From contig NC_135165.1 in the NCBI RefSeq assembly GCF_050948215.1, positions 2,516,501-2,580,500 of the forward strand: a stretch of DNA of 64,000 bases, given 5' to 3'. The notes under the pieces were generated by a model. It ran no database searches. It saw only the letters and a program-made list of their open reading frames with translations, and had not been told where the DNA came from. Both the position numbers and the translations under genes were made by a program. Shown here piece by piece: positions 47,491-59,363 of the stretch (within the stretch, counting starts at the first letter, position 1; each line of letters begins with the position of its first letter). Source of the DNA: Halictus rubicundus. Lineage: Eukaryota > Arthropoda > Insecta > Hymenoptera > Halictidae.

Positions 47491-49053
47491 AAACCAAAAT
47501 TCAACCATCTTCCATTTCTGGATCCCGCGACTACTTCAGAGTACAAAAATACCAGTTGAATTGTTGGAATGTCGGATACCTTGAAGGCTAAAATCATATT
47601 TCTCTTCAATTGATAGGACCGGAAGGATATTTATGTTTATTAACACTAGAATTACCGGATCAGTCAAAATTCAACCATTTTCCATTTCTGGATCCCGCGA
47701 CTGCTTCTTCAGAGTACAAAAATACCAGTTGAATTGTTGAAACGTCGAATACCTTGAAGGCTAAAATCATATTTCTCTTCAATTGATAGGACCGGAAGGA
47801 TATTTATGTTTATTAACACTAGAATTACCGGATCAGTCAAAATTCAATCATTTTCCATTTCTGGATCCCGCGACTGCTTCTTCAGAGTACAAAAATGCCA
47901 GTTAGATTGTTGAAGCGTCGAATACCTTGAAGGCTAAAATCATAATTCTCTTCAATTGATAGGACCGGAAGGATATTTATGTTTATTAACACTAGAACTA
48001 CCGGGTGAGTCAAAATTCAACCATTTTCGATTTCTGGATACCGCGACTGCTTCTTCAGAGTACAAACATGCCAGTTAGATTGTTGAAACGTCGAATACCT
48101 TGAAGGCTAAAATCATATTTCTCTTCAGTTGATAGGACCGGAAGGATATTTATATTTATTAACACTAGAACTACCGGATCAGTTAAAATTCAACCATTTT
48201 CCATTTCTGGATCCCGCGACTGCTTCTTCAGAGTACAAAAATACCAGTTAGATTGTTGAAACGTCGAATACCTTGAAGGCTAAAATCATATTTCTCTTCA
48301 ATTGATAGGACCGGAAGGATATTTATATTTATTAACACTAGAACTACCGGATCAGTCAAAATTCAACCATTTTCCATTTCTGGATCCCGCGACTGCTTCT
48401 TCAGAGTACAAAAATACCAGTTAGATTGTTGAAACGTCGAATACCTTGAAGGCTAAAATCATATTTCTCTTCAATTGATAGGACCGGAAGGATATTTACA
48501 TTTATTAACACTAGAACTACCGGGTGAGTCAAAATTCAACCATTTTCGATTTCTGGATCCCGCGACTGCTTCTTCAGAGTACAAAAATGCCAGTTAGATT
48601 GTTGAAGCGTCGAATACCTTGAAGGCTAAAATCATATTTTTCTTCAATTGATAGGACCGGAAGGATATTTATGTTTATTAACACTAGAACTACCGGATCA
48701 GTCAAAATTCAACCATTTTCCATTTCTGGATCCGCGACTGCTTCTTCAGAGTACAAAAATGCCAGTTAGATTGTTGAAACGTCGAATACCTTGAAGGCTA
48801 AAATCATATTTCTCTTCAGTTGATAGGACCGGAAGGATATTTATATTTATTAACACTAGAACTACCGTGTGAGTCAAAATTCAACCATTTTCGATTTCTG
48901 GATCCCGCGACTGCTTCTTCAGAGTACAAAAATGCCAGTTAGATTGTTGAAACGTCGAATACCTTGAAGGCTAAAATCATAATTCTCTTCAATTGATAGG
49001 ACCGGAAGGATATTTACATTTATTAACACTAGAACTACCGGATGAGTCAAAAT
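47491..49053. repeat. Tandem array, 173-bp unit, nine copies, built on a TTAA-element end
   Basis: The marker (C/G)AGTCAAAATT occurs at 47661, 47834, 48007, 48180 (one base changed), 48353, 48526, 48699, 48871 and 49044. The spacing is 173 bp except one 172. A diverged first unit starts near 47491. Every unit contains TTAACACTAGAACTACCGG followed by (A/G)TCAGTCAAAAT or a GTGAGTCAAAAT variant, which is the left end of family X elements. After the last unit the sequence continues AAATTGTAAGTATGTTT, resembling the family X interior at about 34757. The array thus sits in, and grew from, a family X element. Copies are about 95 percent alike. Confidence 0.95.
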
Positions 49054-49622
49054 TGTAAGTATGTTTCTATGAGAAAATTTTTTAATTAGAGAAATTGGAG
49101 CTGCCGTTGTATTATTTTTAGCTCGCTGAAATTCTTATGGAAAGTGATAGATGTTACCGTGGAGAATTTTCGTCTCGCATAAACATTCGCACAGATGAAT
49201 TTGAAATATTTTTTCGGTTTAAGATGACGTTTTTCCGGCGCGTGGACCGAGGACGTGATATATTCGACGGATTCGCCGCGCATCGTGCAGTTTCGTTGAA
49301 TTCGAAAGAGCGGGCGCGATTTAAATGCAATAGAATTTGCGCGCACGGGGTATTGATCGATATCAATCGGTACGCTGATAACAAGAAGTCCGCAGTCCTG
49401 TAAAAAGGAGGTCCGGTGGTCGAGGATTGTGCGCATTCAGTATCCATGTAAATCCAACTACCCGTATCGCAAGGAATTCAATTCGAGTCTCTCGTCTACT
49501 GGGACGATGGCGGCTGAGCGAAAGAAAAAGACTATAAAAAGGTACAGAGAAAGGTTGATCTGAAATGGCTAAATAGAGAACGCAAACGGCACCCCAGTTT
49601 ACGGCCGCTCACGCTCTTCCCC

Positions 49623-49626
<4 letters not shown>

Positions 49627-49683
<57 letters not shown>

Positions 49684-49745
49684 TTCTCCCTGTCTCCCTC
49701 TCTCCCACTCTTTGTCTCTATCTCTCTCGCTCTCTGCCTCTCTAT
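49627..49745. repeat. Long CT microsatellite
   Basis: A pure run of about 24 CT units (49627-49675) continuing as interrupted CT-rich sequence to about 49745. Reverse frames over it encode only Arg/Glu repeats. Confidence 0.96.
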
Positions 49746-50107
49746 CTATCCATCCTCCCACGCTCTTCCTACGGCAATTCGTCGACCGACTCCTGCGCAT
49801 ACTTTGACACTCTTCGAAAACTCACCGGAATCCCGATCCGGCGAGTTTAGAGAGGCGAGAAATTGTTTCGCGTACCGTTTCATCCTGATCTCCGATTATT
49901 TCAATACCTCCTCGCCGACTTTATTACCATAACCCTCTGCATTCCAAAAGTCTCGACCCAAAATTCCGCGAACAATTTCTTTTTTCGCCAATATTCACTA
50001 AATACATTCTCTTTCATTGCTGGAACAAACCCTATTGATCCGAAACAAAATATAACCCAAATGTTTCCGCCATTTTACTCTGAATTAATCGAACCCGAAA
50101 AGGACCA

Positions 50108-50327
50108 TTAACACTAGGTTTACCCGTCAAAATGACGGGTTCTAATATTTTTAATTTACAATTATTGAGATCGCGAAGATCCATCTACGTGGAATTACTC
50201 AACAAACTTATTTCCTTAGGTATATGTTATTTAAAAACTGGCTGAAAACTTGGATAGACACGTTCTTCTTATTTTTATAAAGTAATGTAAAATACTCACT
50301 ATTAATGTTCCGTAAACCTGGTGTTGA
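50108..50327 (+). mobile_element. TTAA element, family B, copy 2
   Basis: A 220-bp element. The left TTAA is followed by CACTAGGTTTACCCG; the right end is CGTAAACCTGGTG followed by TTGA (changed TTAA). Just inside the left end is the perfect palindrome CCCGTCAAAATGACGGG. The interior aligns with the truncated copy at 35532. Confidence 0.88.
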
Positions 50328-51449
50328 AGGATCACAATTTTTAGTGTCTTTATATTTTTAGCTAGTCTTCGACTTTGACACTAAAAAATAATTCTTCTCC
50401 TTCCATAAAGAACTCAACTTCATTTTCAATTTCTATAATAATTGGTATAGTATACTGCCATGCTAGTAGCTGTTTTGATATCGGTTAAATTACGTCGACA
50501 CGGATAGAACGAGATGTATTTTTGTTCGGTTCAGGATGGATTCGATGAGAACAATAAACGTAGAAGGGATCGAGAGAGATAGAAGGGAACATGGCGCCTC
50601 GACACATTTTAGAATGGATAACGGTCCTGGCCAGGAGAAATGCGCCCGTACGCGTAGCCATCTTACTGGTCCCTCACCTTGCCTTTGAATATTTTATGCA
50701 GACAATTCGCTGGTGCAGTTATTTCATGTTGGCCTCACGAAAAAGATTCCGCACTCGCGGCACGTACCGCGGAAAGGTTCCATACAACAGCGCACTATAC
50801 ATCTATTGTTAGCCACAATCACTGTTCATACTTATGTCAAAACAGTCTCGCATCGCAACAGATTTCCTCGCGTCTGCTGTCCATCGGGCGACCATCATCC
50901 TCGATTCAAGCACTCGTACTCTTATATCCGTGCCATAAAAACTGAATTTGCTGCAAAATTATCGAGGGACTCCTTACTGTTCTACAAATTGTATACACTT
51001 TTATTTTTATTCCTATTTTACTCTTTTCACGGGGACGAGAAGCTTGGAATTTTTACTCTTCAATTTGTAAAAAAAAGTGGTGTCTCGGTTGATAAGTTTC
51101 ACTTGGAAGGGAGCAATGTTTCCCGAGCCTTCGCGTGCAACAACCGAACAATAATCTGTGCTCGATCGAGGCAAAATCGAGGCGCGATTTCCCCCGCAAT
51201 CTTCAGAATTGCGTTTTCGCGTCACGGATATGCAGCCCCGCTCTCGGCCGAGGCTCGTAAAGAATGCTCGTCGGCGGAATTTGCATTATTATCCCCGAGA
51301 GTGTTTTATGGAATCCGGGGGATTCATCGCTGGCAATCGGATTTGAAGGAAGTTTCGGGCGCAGTTACATCCCGAACACCTTCTTCGTTCCTTCGAGACA
51401 ACGGGGATCGGTGGAGATGACCGGAGAAATATAGCAGAGATTAAAAGTC

Positions 51450-51570
51450 ACGAGAGAGAGAGAGAGAGAAGAAGAGTTTTGCGACGAGGAAAGTGTCGTC
51501 GAGTAGAAGAAGACAGGAAAGAAAGAAGGTGAAGCAGAAGAAGAAGAAGAACAAGAAGAAGAAGAGGGTT
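51450..51570. repeat. GA and AAG simple repeats
   Basis: GA units at 51451-51469 and AAG/AAGA triplets at about 51535-51567. The region is purine-rich throughout. Confidence 0.85.
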
Positions 51571-51826
51571 GAAATTAGCTACCCTCAGAATCGGCCGGCT
51601 GAATTAACAAATTGAAAAAACTCATCTCCCCTCGGGCAGTTGTTAAAGGAGTCCGTCTCGGGCGACTCCGAAGATCACGCTGCTCTCGGGGCTCGGGTTC
51701 CTTCGGCTTAAAGCACGATCCTTGTCTGGATATCGGCCCAACAAATTCATGCAAATGCTACTTGGCTCCGCCGTAGCTACGATACAGTACGTCCTCCTCC
51801 ATTCCGGCTTTGCGCGGCTGTGTCTC

Positions 51827-51827
51827 T

Positions 51828-51863
<36 letters not shown>
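51827..51863. repeat. GT dinucleotide microsatellite
   Basis: About 16 GT units with one TTT interruption. Likely polymorphic. Confidence 0.95.
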
Positions 51864-51864
<1 letters not shown>

Positions 51865-54800
51865 GGTTTAGCCGCTGGTGCAGCGATAACGCCACGTATA
51901 CACCGCGACGTTATACACGGTAGCTACGCGCCGAGCCGGTGTGCTTAAACGCGATGCGACTCGGACAAATTCGCCATGACGACTTCTGCAAAGGCTCCGG
52001 CGTGTTATTGGAACGGTCACCGGAACCGTTTCCCGCAATTATAGCGTTTCGATGAAACGATGAACAATTTCGATAAAACGTTTCGATCCCGAAACCGTCA
52101 AGAGAAAAGCAAGCTGAAATAATTATTATTTATATTTTCTGCGATATATATTTCCCGCGAAGAGTTAACGACCGCGCGCGCGGAAAATGTGAATAAAAAA
52201 CCGAAGGGCTCGAATCCTTGAACTAAAACGATATCGCAATCTTTGAACGTTCTTGAGGCACGAGGGTGGTCGAACACGGAGCAGTGTACACATAGGGTTG
52301 CTAGTAGGATGACGGGCGTCGGCCATGTTGTCTTGACATTCTCCCTCGAGGGTTGTCGGGGGTGGATATATTTAGCCTGCCGCCTTCAGGGACCCTCGCC
52401 ACCCCAACCGCCACCCAGCCCCCAAACCACTCCCGACTTATGATGCCGTTGTCCGACCAACCCCAAACTTTGTGCCACTCCTTGCACAAGGTTTATACAC
52501 AAAGCTTTAGTGAATAAAGAAAACACGCGGCGCGCCTAAACCAATTCGAGAACAAGTTAACCACCGCAATTATTGCTCCCGTTCGGTCAACCCTCTCGTT
52601 CGATTCCGGTCTCGAAAAAATTAAACGATCAACGCGAGCCTGTACAATTTCAATCGTCAGCCGAGAAACGATCGCAAGCTACCACGATCCAACGAAGCCT
52701 CCTCTGATTGCAGCGGGAAACAGAATGATCCCTTTTCGACAAAGCATAGCGACAGCTACCGTTCTTCCGGCAGGTGAATCGTTGAGATTACGAGCACGTT
52801 CAATCAGAATCATTACCGCATGCCAGAGGCGAGAAGCAATATCAATTAACCCGACAACTGGGAGACAACGATTCCCGATAATGAGGGTATAGCCGTGCAA
52901 TAGCCCGCGATACCTAACCCAGAAAAACATAGACCATCCGCCCCGGACGGTGGTTCGTGTTCTCCGTGTGTTGTGTACGTGTGCGTGTGCACAGTCTATG
53001 TATCCTTGCTTCGCTTTTCTTCCGTGACTCTCCTTTTCAAACGGAAAAAGAAGTCATCAATATCGCGTGGCTTTTCGCTTCTGTCCAACAGAGCCCTGCC
53101 AGGGGACAAAACTTTGGCAGCGAGTGGGCGGAGTCACGCCTAATCCCCAGAGTCAAAATGGAAGTCTCTGGAGATCCTCTCCGAGCAGAAACCTACTTGC
53201 GAAAGTTCTGTCCTACGGCGAACAAGGTTAGGCTGGACAACGGGCTGTGGACGATACCGTCCATGGCCGTGTTGGGTATTACCTAACGGCCAGAACATTT
53301 TCTGAATTTTCCTGCGGCCACCAGGAACCGCCGAGGGCTCCCGGCCGAGCTCTCTACCGAGCCCTCGAAAAGGGAAACCAGGCCCTTACTCCTCCGGCTC
53401 CCTACGCGCCAATACATCTGCGACCTTGCGCGCACCGCACGTGGATTATGCCCTGGCGACTTTCGATTCTGCCACTGGGCCGAAATCGAATTTTCGGCGA
53501 AGATTTAACCCTAGACTTCAGACTGTACCGTTCACTTGCAAACTTTCTGCTAATTTGTGTTTCAAATTTCGCGCGTCCCTTGATAAACGGGTGCACAAAA
53601 TCTTCGCGAGGGTAATTCCACTGTTTCAAAACCCTTTAACTCTTCGGGAACGGCGTCTGTATACCAAAGGGCATTTTGAAATGATTTACACGAGATCAGC
53701 TGGCTAAGGGAGTCGCACCTTCACAGTATAATTTCGTGTATGGCTATGAAAAATATGAAAAAATCTCCGGGAAATCATAACTGGCAGTCGTCCCTGCGGA
53801 GTTAATGATTTTTCAGGGAAAGTGCGAGGGGCTTCGAGGATCCGGTTAGCAAAATTGGAGATTCGGTTTGCATTGTAATAACCCGATATACGGTAAAGGA
53901 CATAATATTTCAATATTCACTTTCATTCCCCGCTTTACTGCGCGAGGAGCTTGAAACCCTTCGCCCCGAGAGCCGGGGAACAAGGAATCTGCAGAAGGCG
54001 GAAAAAATAGGGGTTGTAAGTTGCGCGGATAATTCTCGGAGGCGGAGCAGCGAGCCTTTTGTGCGAGAGCGGTAGGCTGAAAGAGGGTCGGCGGTCGTAG
54101 GCATGAAGGAGTAGGCGTCTGCGATACAACGTATAGAATTTTATACAATCTTGGGAGAAACCCCGCTCTACCAAGACGTCCTGTTCTTCTGGCTCACAGT
54201 CGAATCACGCTTTGTCTTCGTTTCTCTAATTATTTATTTATCGACCATCGCCGAACGTTTTCCCGTTGTTCGGACGCCGTTGCTTAAATCCACTTTGCCG
54301 GTTCATCTATTTAACCCTGCGTCACGTGACGTTCGTCAGATTCATATGTCCCGAGTCAAAAATAGCAGTGCCTTTGTGCCTCAAATTTGGAATAGCCCGA
54401 GTCTTCAATTTTGTAAAATACAAAGAAAAAAAAAATCGATATTTTCCATGCTACTTTTATCGTGAGAAGAATTTTTATCCTAGCAGTCGAAATTAACTTT
54501 TCCCTTGTCCCGAGTGTTACCAAGTGTCTCTTTGTGCACAAAAATGCAACCTGAAGCTAGGATATTAGATGGACAATTTAATTCCTAGCCCTTATGGTTA
54601 ATCGATCGCGACTTCCCCGTAAAATTAAATAAGTAATCTGGATGAAAGATCGATGCGAAACAATTGTTCCCAGCGGTCGGACACGGTAAAAATCTTGGAG
54701 GAAAATTGTTTCTTAGATTTCCAGCTTTTCCTTTCTGCGAAAGGGCTCGACGACCCGCGATGGCCATAGGTGCTTAAGCGGAAAGGAGAGAATTCGTCGG

Positions 54801-56177
54801 TGGAGAAGGAAAGACGGCGAAAAAGAAAGGATATTAGGAGTCGCAGGACCGAGAAAGAGATCGCGAACCTCACGGGACTATCGACTGCTGGGTCCCGTGG
54901 GGCAAGTCGATACTCCAGGGACAACCCCGTCCTCTTCCTTCGGGAGGTTCATCCTCTTTCTCCTCACCTTCTCGTCACCTCTTTCTAGCAGCGTTCGAGT
55001 CCTAAACAGTCGGCGCAGGCGCGAGGCGCGGCTTTTGCGAACACGATGCCTCCGCTCTTTATATTTTGTCTTCAAACGAACTATGGCCCGAGCTGCATCA
55101 ACTCCTCGCTTCGACATCAACCTTCTTGCAACTGCCCCTGTAAAATCACAAAATCATTTCTAAGTGTTTCGTGTACACATCTTTTGTACACTGCCTTACC
55201 AAAGATCAGAATACCGGAACAATTTTGTTTTTTACTGATTCCCTTCAATTTTGAAACACCCCCTATAACATCAGGAGAAAAGGGAAAACTCATTTCCGGT
55301 AAAAATGAAATTAATGTGCTGCCATTTTTTGGTAAACTGAACTATTCTGTCGCGTTTTCACCTTTAATTTCTATTTCGAGTGGCACCAAAGGGGAACTAA
55401 ATAAAATAAAACGGAGCAATGGAAGACTCCTTTCAACAGCAATAAGCGAGAAAATGACATTAACGATCTTTAACTGAAAATATATTTTACATTGTCCACA
55501 TCTTGGCCTGCAACAAATTCGAAATGATCCACCGCCTGTCGATCCATTTCGCTGAAAACCGATCACTTCTGCCAACGTCTCTCGAACCCTGTCGTTTCGA
55601 CCGGCGCGAAAAAGGGCGCGCCCATCGACAGTCGCTCGAGATTGACTTTCGATTGTCAGTGTTCCCGGGCGCCGAACACTTACGGTTAAACGTACGCGGC
55701 ACGATGAGCGGTAACAGTGTGTGGTCGGGTTGTCAGCACCGGTAAGTTATTTAGCGGTTGAGACCGTAGCAGTTGGCAGCGCTGTCTAATTGTAACGACA
55801 CCTTTGGGACTGGTATCACTCCCCGTATCCACCAAACCACCCACATTCCACCCCCCAACCCCCCCAGCCACCGTAATCGTTGAAGCGCTCAGGTACTCTC
55901 TCACACTGTCAGCCGCTTCCTTCTTCCCTCGGCTCCGCGTCTCTCCTCCCGCCGACTGTTAGACGTTGTAAACTAAAAATACGACGACACTTTGTCGAAG
56001 CATCCGCGTCACGTGCGTCTTAACGTTCAGGAAGCTCGCGAGGACGGCCGGAGGACTTCCTGAGCTGCTCCGAACGATTCATAGCGAACAAATCTTCTTT
56101 CCTGCGACCTCATAATCGAACAATCCGAAGACACTGACGGCGAAGTCAATGGCAAACGATACCGGGATACTTGCTGA

Positions 56178-56615
56178 AATGTTAAGGGCATTATTTAGCT
56201 GTCTGAAGCGGCACGACAAATTTTTCTGGTTACGGAAAATAGTTCGAGGCATGTTAACGGCATTATTTAGCTGCCTGAAGCGGCACAACAAATTTTTCAG
56301 GTTACGGAAAATAGTTTAAGGCCTTAGAAAAGGTGCTGGTGCTTGAGAAACCGTGTGGAGTCTATAAGAAAAATTCTAGGGCTCCCTGAGAGGGCTTAGT
56401 AACCTATTTTCAGGTTACAGAAAATAGTTCAAGGCATGCTAAGGGCATTATTTAGCTGACTGAAGCGGCACGAAAAATTGTTCAGGTTACAGAAAATAGT
56501 TGAAGGCTTTAAAAAAGGTGCTGGTGCTTGAGAAAGCGTGTGGAGTCTATAGGAAAAATTCTAGGGCTCCCTGGGAAAGCTCAGGACTCGCGAAAAATTG
56601 TTCAGAAATAGTAGT
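56178..56615. repeat. Composite tandem repeat, 72- and 185-bp periods
   Basis: The block GGGCATTATTTAGCTG with CTGAAGCGGCACGACAAATT occurs at about 56181, 56253 and 56438 (spacings 72 and 185). The second block AAGGTGCTGGTGCTTGAGAA occurs near 56328 and 56513 (spacing 185). The structure is one short duplication followed by duplication of a longer unit. The 64-codon frame at 56500-56694 only translates the repeat. Confidence 0.9.
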
Positions 56616-57020
56616 ATTAGACGACAACAGCAGGGTTTCAAAAACGAGTAAGTACAAAACTGTGAAGGTCCTGGCAGAATTTAGGACCGCTTGACTCGTG
56701 AAAATGATTAAAAGAGAATTTTCATTTGATTTCTAGCAGGGAGGAAGCAATTTCCGAGTGGCGAACTATCGATCAACGTGAAAAAAGAAGGTTGTCGAGA
56801 CAAGCTTGCTTATCTCGAGTTTTCGTGGAACACCGGCGTGTTCCGTCGTGGAAAGCCGCGCGCACAAAGGCAAAATATCGAGTAGGTTGTCGCCTCGTAA
56901 TTGCGCATCTCGAAAACCGGATCTCTCGTAAAGTTCCGCAGGAGCATAGACGTTTGCTTTATTGCCGAGGCTTCTGATATCGCGGCGGTTGGTAGCGCGA
57001 CATCGGTAGAAAGGCAACCG

Positions 57021-57092
57021 GGCGGGCAGGCAGAGGCAGTCAGGCACAGTCAGGCAGTCAGGCTAGGCAGAGGAAGGCAGGCAGGCAGGCGG
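57021..57092. repeat. GGCA tetranucleotide repeat, imperfect
   Basis: GGCAGGCAGAGGCAGTCAGG-type sequence, ending with about four perfect GGCA units near 57075-57090. Confidence 0.88.
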
Positions 57093-57522
57093 CATTATCT
57101 TCTCTCGTTGAGGGTGAGAGAGGGCGAATGCCCTCCCCATGAGATCACCATGGCAACCCCTGTACGGCCCGCCACGGCGTCATGTCCTGCGTGCTTCTAT
57201 GTCCTGCTAGCATGGCGACTACTAACTTTCCAAACTTTTCTGTCGACGATAACCTACAAGTCTTCCTTCCTGTCATTTAGCCGCCTCCTCTTGCCCCGCT
57301 TTTTCACATTCGTTCCCTCTTTCCGTTCGGGATTGGAGAACCCGATCGACTTCCCTTCCCTGGGACAGCACGTCCTCTCTTTTGACAGCGTTTCTCGAAG
57401 AAACGAGGCCAATCGTTGACAAGAGACCCGTGACACTCTAGAAGCTCCATTGTCCTTTGGCACTTTGTTGGCAGCGATACGACTTGACTGATTTTCTGCA
57501 TCCACGAGAGAATAGGTGCAAT

Positions 57523-57980
57523 TTAACACTAGAACTACCGAGCCCTAAACGTGACTTGGACTTATCCCTTTATAGTAGCAGCAAGATTGAATTTGCTCAG
57601 GTTTCATTTTTATGGTAACATGTGCTTTAACACTTTGACTGCCCAACTAGAAACCTCGAAAACTGCATCAAATCAAAGTAAGTTATTTAATGAAATAAAA
57701 ATTGACGAAATTAAATGTATGATATTGTGTAGTCCTCCAGCTTTCTTGCGTTTTACAGATCCCAATCAAATTTGATACAATGAATACATTAACATAAAAA
57801 TTCATTTTGAAACCTGGACAAATAATTCCGTCACCCATACATGGGTGACATGGCAGTCAACGTGTTAAAGAAGAGATATATTAAAAAATTTCTCGTGAAA
57901 ACGTTTTCATAGTTTCACGAATCGTGGAAGAAAAAATCATCCACCAGTCATTTTGACTGATTAGGTAGTTCTAGTGTTAA
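57523..57980 (+). mobile_element. TTAA element, family X, copy 2, host of a nested insertion
   Basis: Bounded by TTAA, ends CACTAGAACTACCG and GGTAGTTCTAGTG. Subterminal CAGTCATTTTGACTGA lies just inside the right end. A family C element (57627-57868) is inserted in it, leaving about 216 bp of host. Confidence 0.9.
57627..57868 (+). mobile_element. TTAA element, family C, copy 3 (nested in family X)
   Basis: A 242-bp element bounded by TTAA. The left end is CACTTTGACTGCC; the right end is GGCAGTCAACGTG, preceded by the palindrome GTCACCCATACATGGGTGAC. The most complete family C copy, used as reference for those at 33151 and 36692. Confidence 0.92.
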
Positions 57981-58849
57981 AATAGTGAAAAGATGACGAG
58001 AATTCCAGATTAATTTTTGCTTGGCTCCTGTAGCTTGCAATTGATACAAATTTTATTCTGCATAAACATCCGGCAGTCCAACTGTTGAGACGCAGTGAAC
58101 GCACAGAAAGTGACTGAAACTATTTTTCGGAGAGCAGTGATATATCACGACGGTGCACAAAAGTTGCCAGAAAATCTATTAACTATTTATTTAACGAAGT
58201 GTCTCCGCAAAAGATCGTAGAGAATTTATTCCCGCAGCCAATAGAAAATCGTTTGTTGCGGACGATCCATGAAAATATCGGTTGTGCACGCAGGCTAACA
58301 AGTAAAGCAGGTTACACCGTGGCCCGGAAGTTATTGTTATGAACGCGCGGGGGCAATCGAGTTTAGCGGCGCTTTAAAATTCATTGATAGCAAACGATTC
58401 AGCGATGCGTGTCCGTGTACAGTAACAGAGTGCAGCAAGTTTACCGGAAGCCCGCTTAATCCTAACTAACCTCGTTGCACGGTCATGGAGTTTGTCGTCG
58501 AAACAGAACAGGGGGTTAAAATGTGATTTTAATATTCGCGGCTCCTTTGAGGAAACTCGTGACTCTTCCTTAACAGGCTTACGGAGGGCGGCCCCGAACC
58601 TTGGCTTGTGCCTCTTGCTCTTCATCCCGTGAGAACGGCAACCCGCTTTGAAGAGCACGCCTAGTTTGAAACTCGGAAAAATCTGCAATTCTGCTTCGGC
58701 CCGGCAACTTCTCTTTACCATCTTTCCTTCTCTAACAGTCGTCCGTTACGCTCTCATTGTGCCTGTGCTCGTAATCCGTGCGCACGCATACCCGCGCACC
58801 CTTTTGGACAAATAACAAACACGATGGGAATTGCGAGAAATTTTATTCT

Positions 58850-59363
58850 CGGCTCGCATTATTTCGGTTCTCAATATCTATCGGAAAAAGTTGCTTCACC
58901 GTGCCATATTTTTAAAATGGTATGCACCCAAAGAAGAAAATTTGATAAATCTCGTGTGTGCCTCCTTAGAATCTTAACAATTTCTGCTCGCATTATTTCG
59001 ATTCTGAATATCTATCGGAACAAGTTGCTTCACCGTGCCATGTTTTAAAAATAGTATACACCCAAAGAAGAAAATTTGCTAAATCTCGTGTGTGCCTCCT
59101 TAGAATCTTAACAATTTCTGCTCGCATTATGTCGGTTCTGAATATCTATCGGAACAAGTTGCTTCACCGTGCCATATTTTAAAAATAATATATACCCAAA
59201 GAAGAAAATTTGCTAAATCTCGTGTGTGCCTCCTTAGAATCTTAACAATTTCTGCTCGCATCATTTCGATTCTGAATATCCATGGGAATACGTTGCTTCA
59301 CCGTGCCATATTTTAAAAATAATATATACCCAAAGAAGAAAATTTGCTAAATCTCGTGTGTGT
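58850..59363. repeat. Tandem array, 134-bp unit, four copies, built on a family B interior
   Basis: The marker GTTGCTTCACCGTGCC starts at 58890, 59024, 59158 and 59292, exactly 134 bp apart. Units contain AATAATATATACCCAAAGAA and CCTCCTTAGAATCTTAACAA, which align with the reverse complement of family B interior sequence at about 35560-35640. After the last unit the sequence reads ATATCGGAACCCGTCATTTTG, matching the family B end region. So the array appears to be an internal amplification within a family B element. The 74-codon frame at 58824-59048 is a by-product. Confidence 0.92.

Larger units (their letters stand above)
49101..56177. other. Intronic stretch, no gene seen
   Basis: Contains a large CT microsatellite (49627-49745), a family B element (50108-50327), GA and AAG repeats (51450-51570) and a GT microsatellite (51827-51863). 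The longest open frame of the window (50713-51420, 235 codons) lies here; it has no recognisable domain and overlaps reverse frames. Frames at 52957-53707 and 55046-55477 are likewise unsupported. Confidence 0.55.
56616..58849. other. Intronic stretch with one nested TTAA element pair, no gene seen
   Basis: A GGCA-rich repeat lies at 57021-57092, and family X and C elements at 57523-57980. The 172-codon frame at 56901-57419 runs through the GGCA repeat and is not supported. A 115-codon reverse frame at 58374-58721 has no recognisable domain. Confidence 0.55.

Noticed and set aside
50713..51420. 235-codon + strand frame, the longest in the window
   Set aside because: No recognisable domain. 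It overlaps other frames on both strands and starts and stops without any gene context. Best explained as a chance frame in mixed-composition intron DNA.
54311..54335. TTAACCCTGCGTCACGTGACG, possible TTAA-element left end
   Set aside because: No partner end found nearby, so the resemblance alone is not enough.
55046..55477. 143-codon + strand frame
   Set aside because: No domain and no splice or promoter context; treated as a chance frame.
56901..57419. 172-codon + strand frame
   Set aside because: Runs through a GGCA repeat, shows no domain and ends in Ser/Arg-rich chance sequence.
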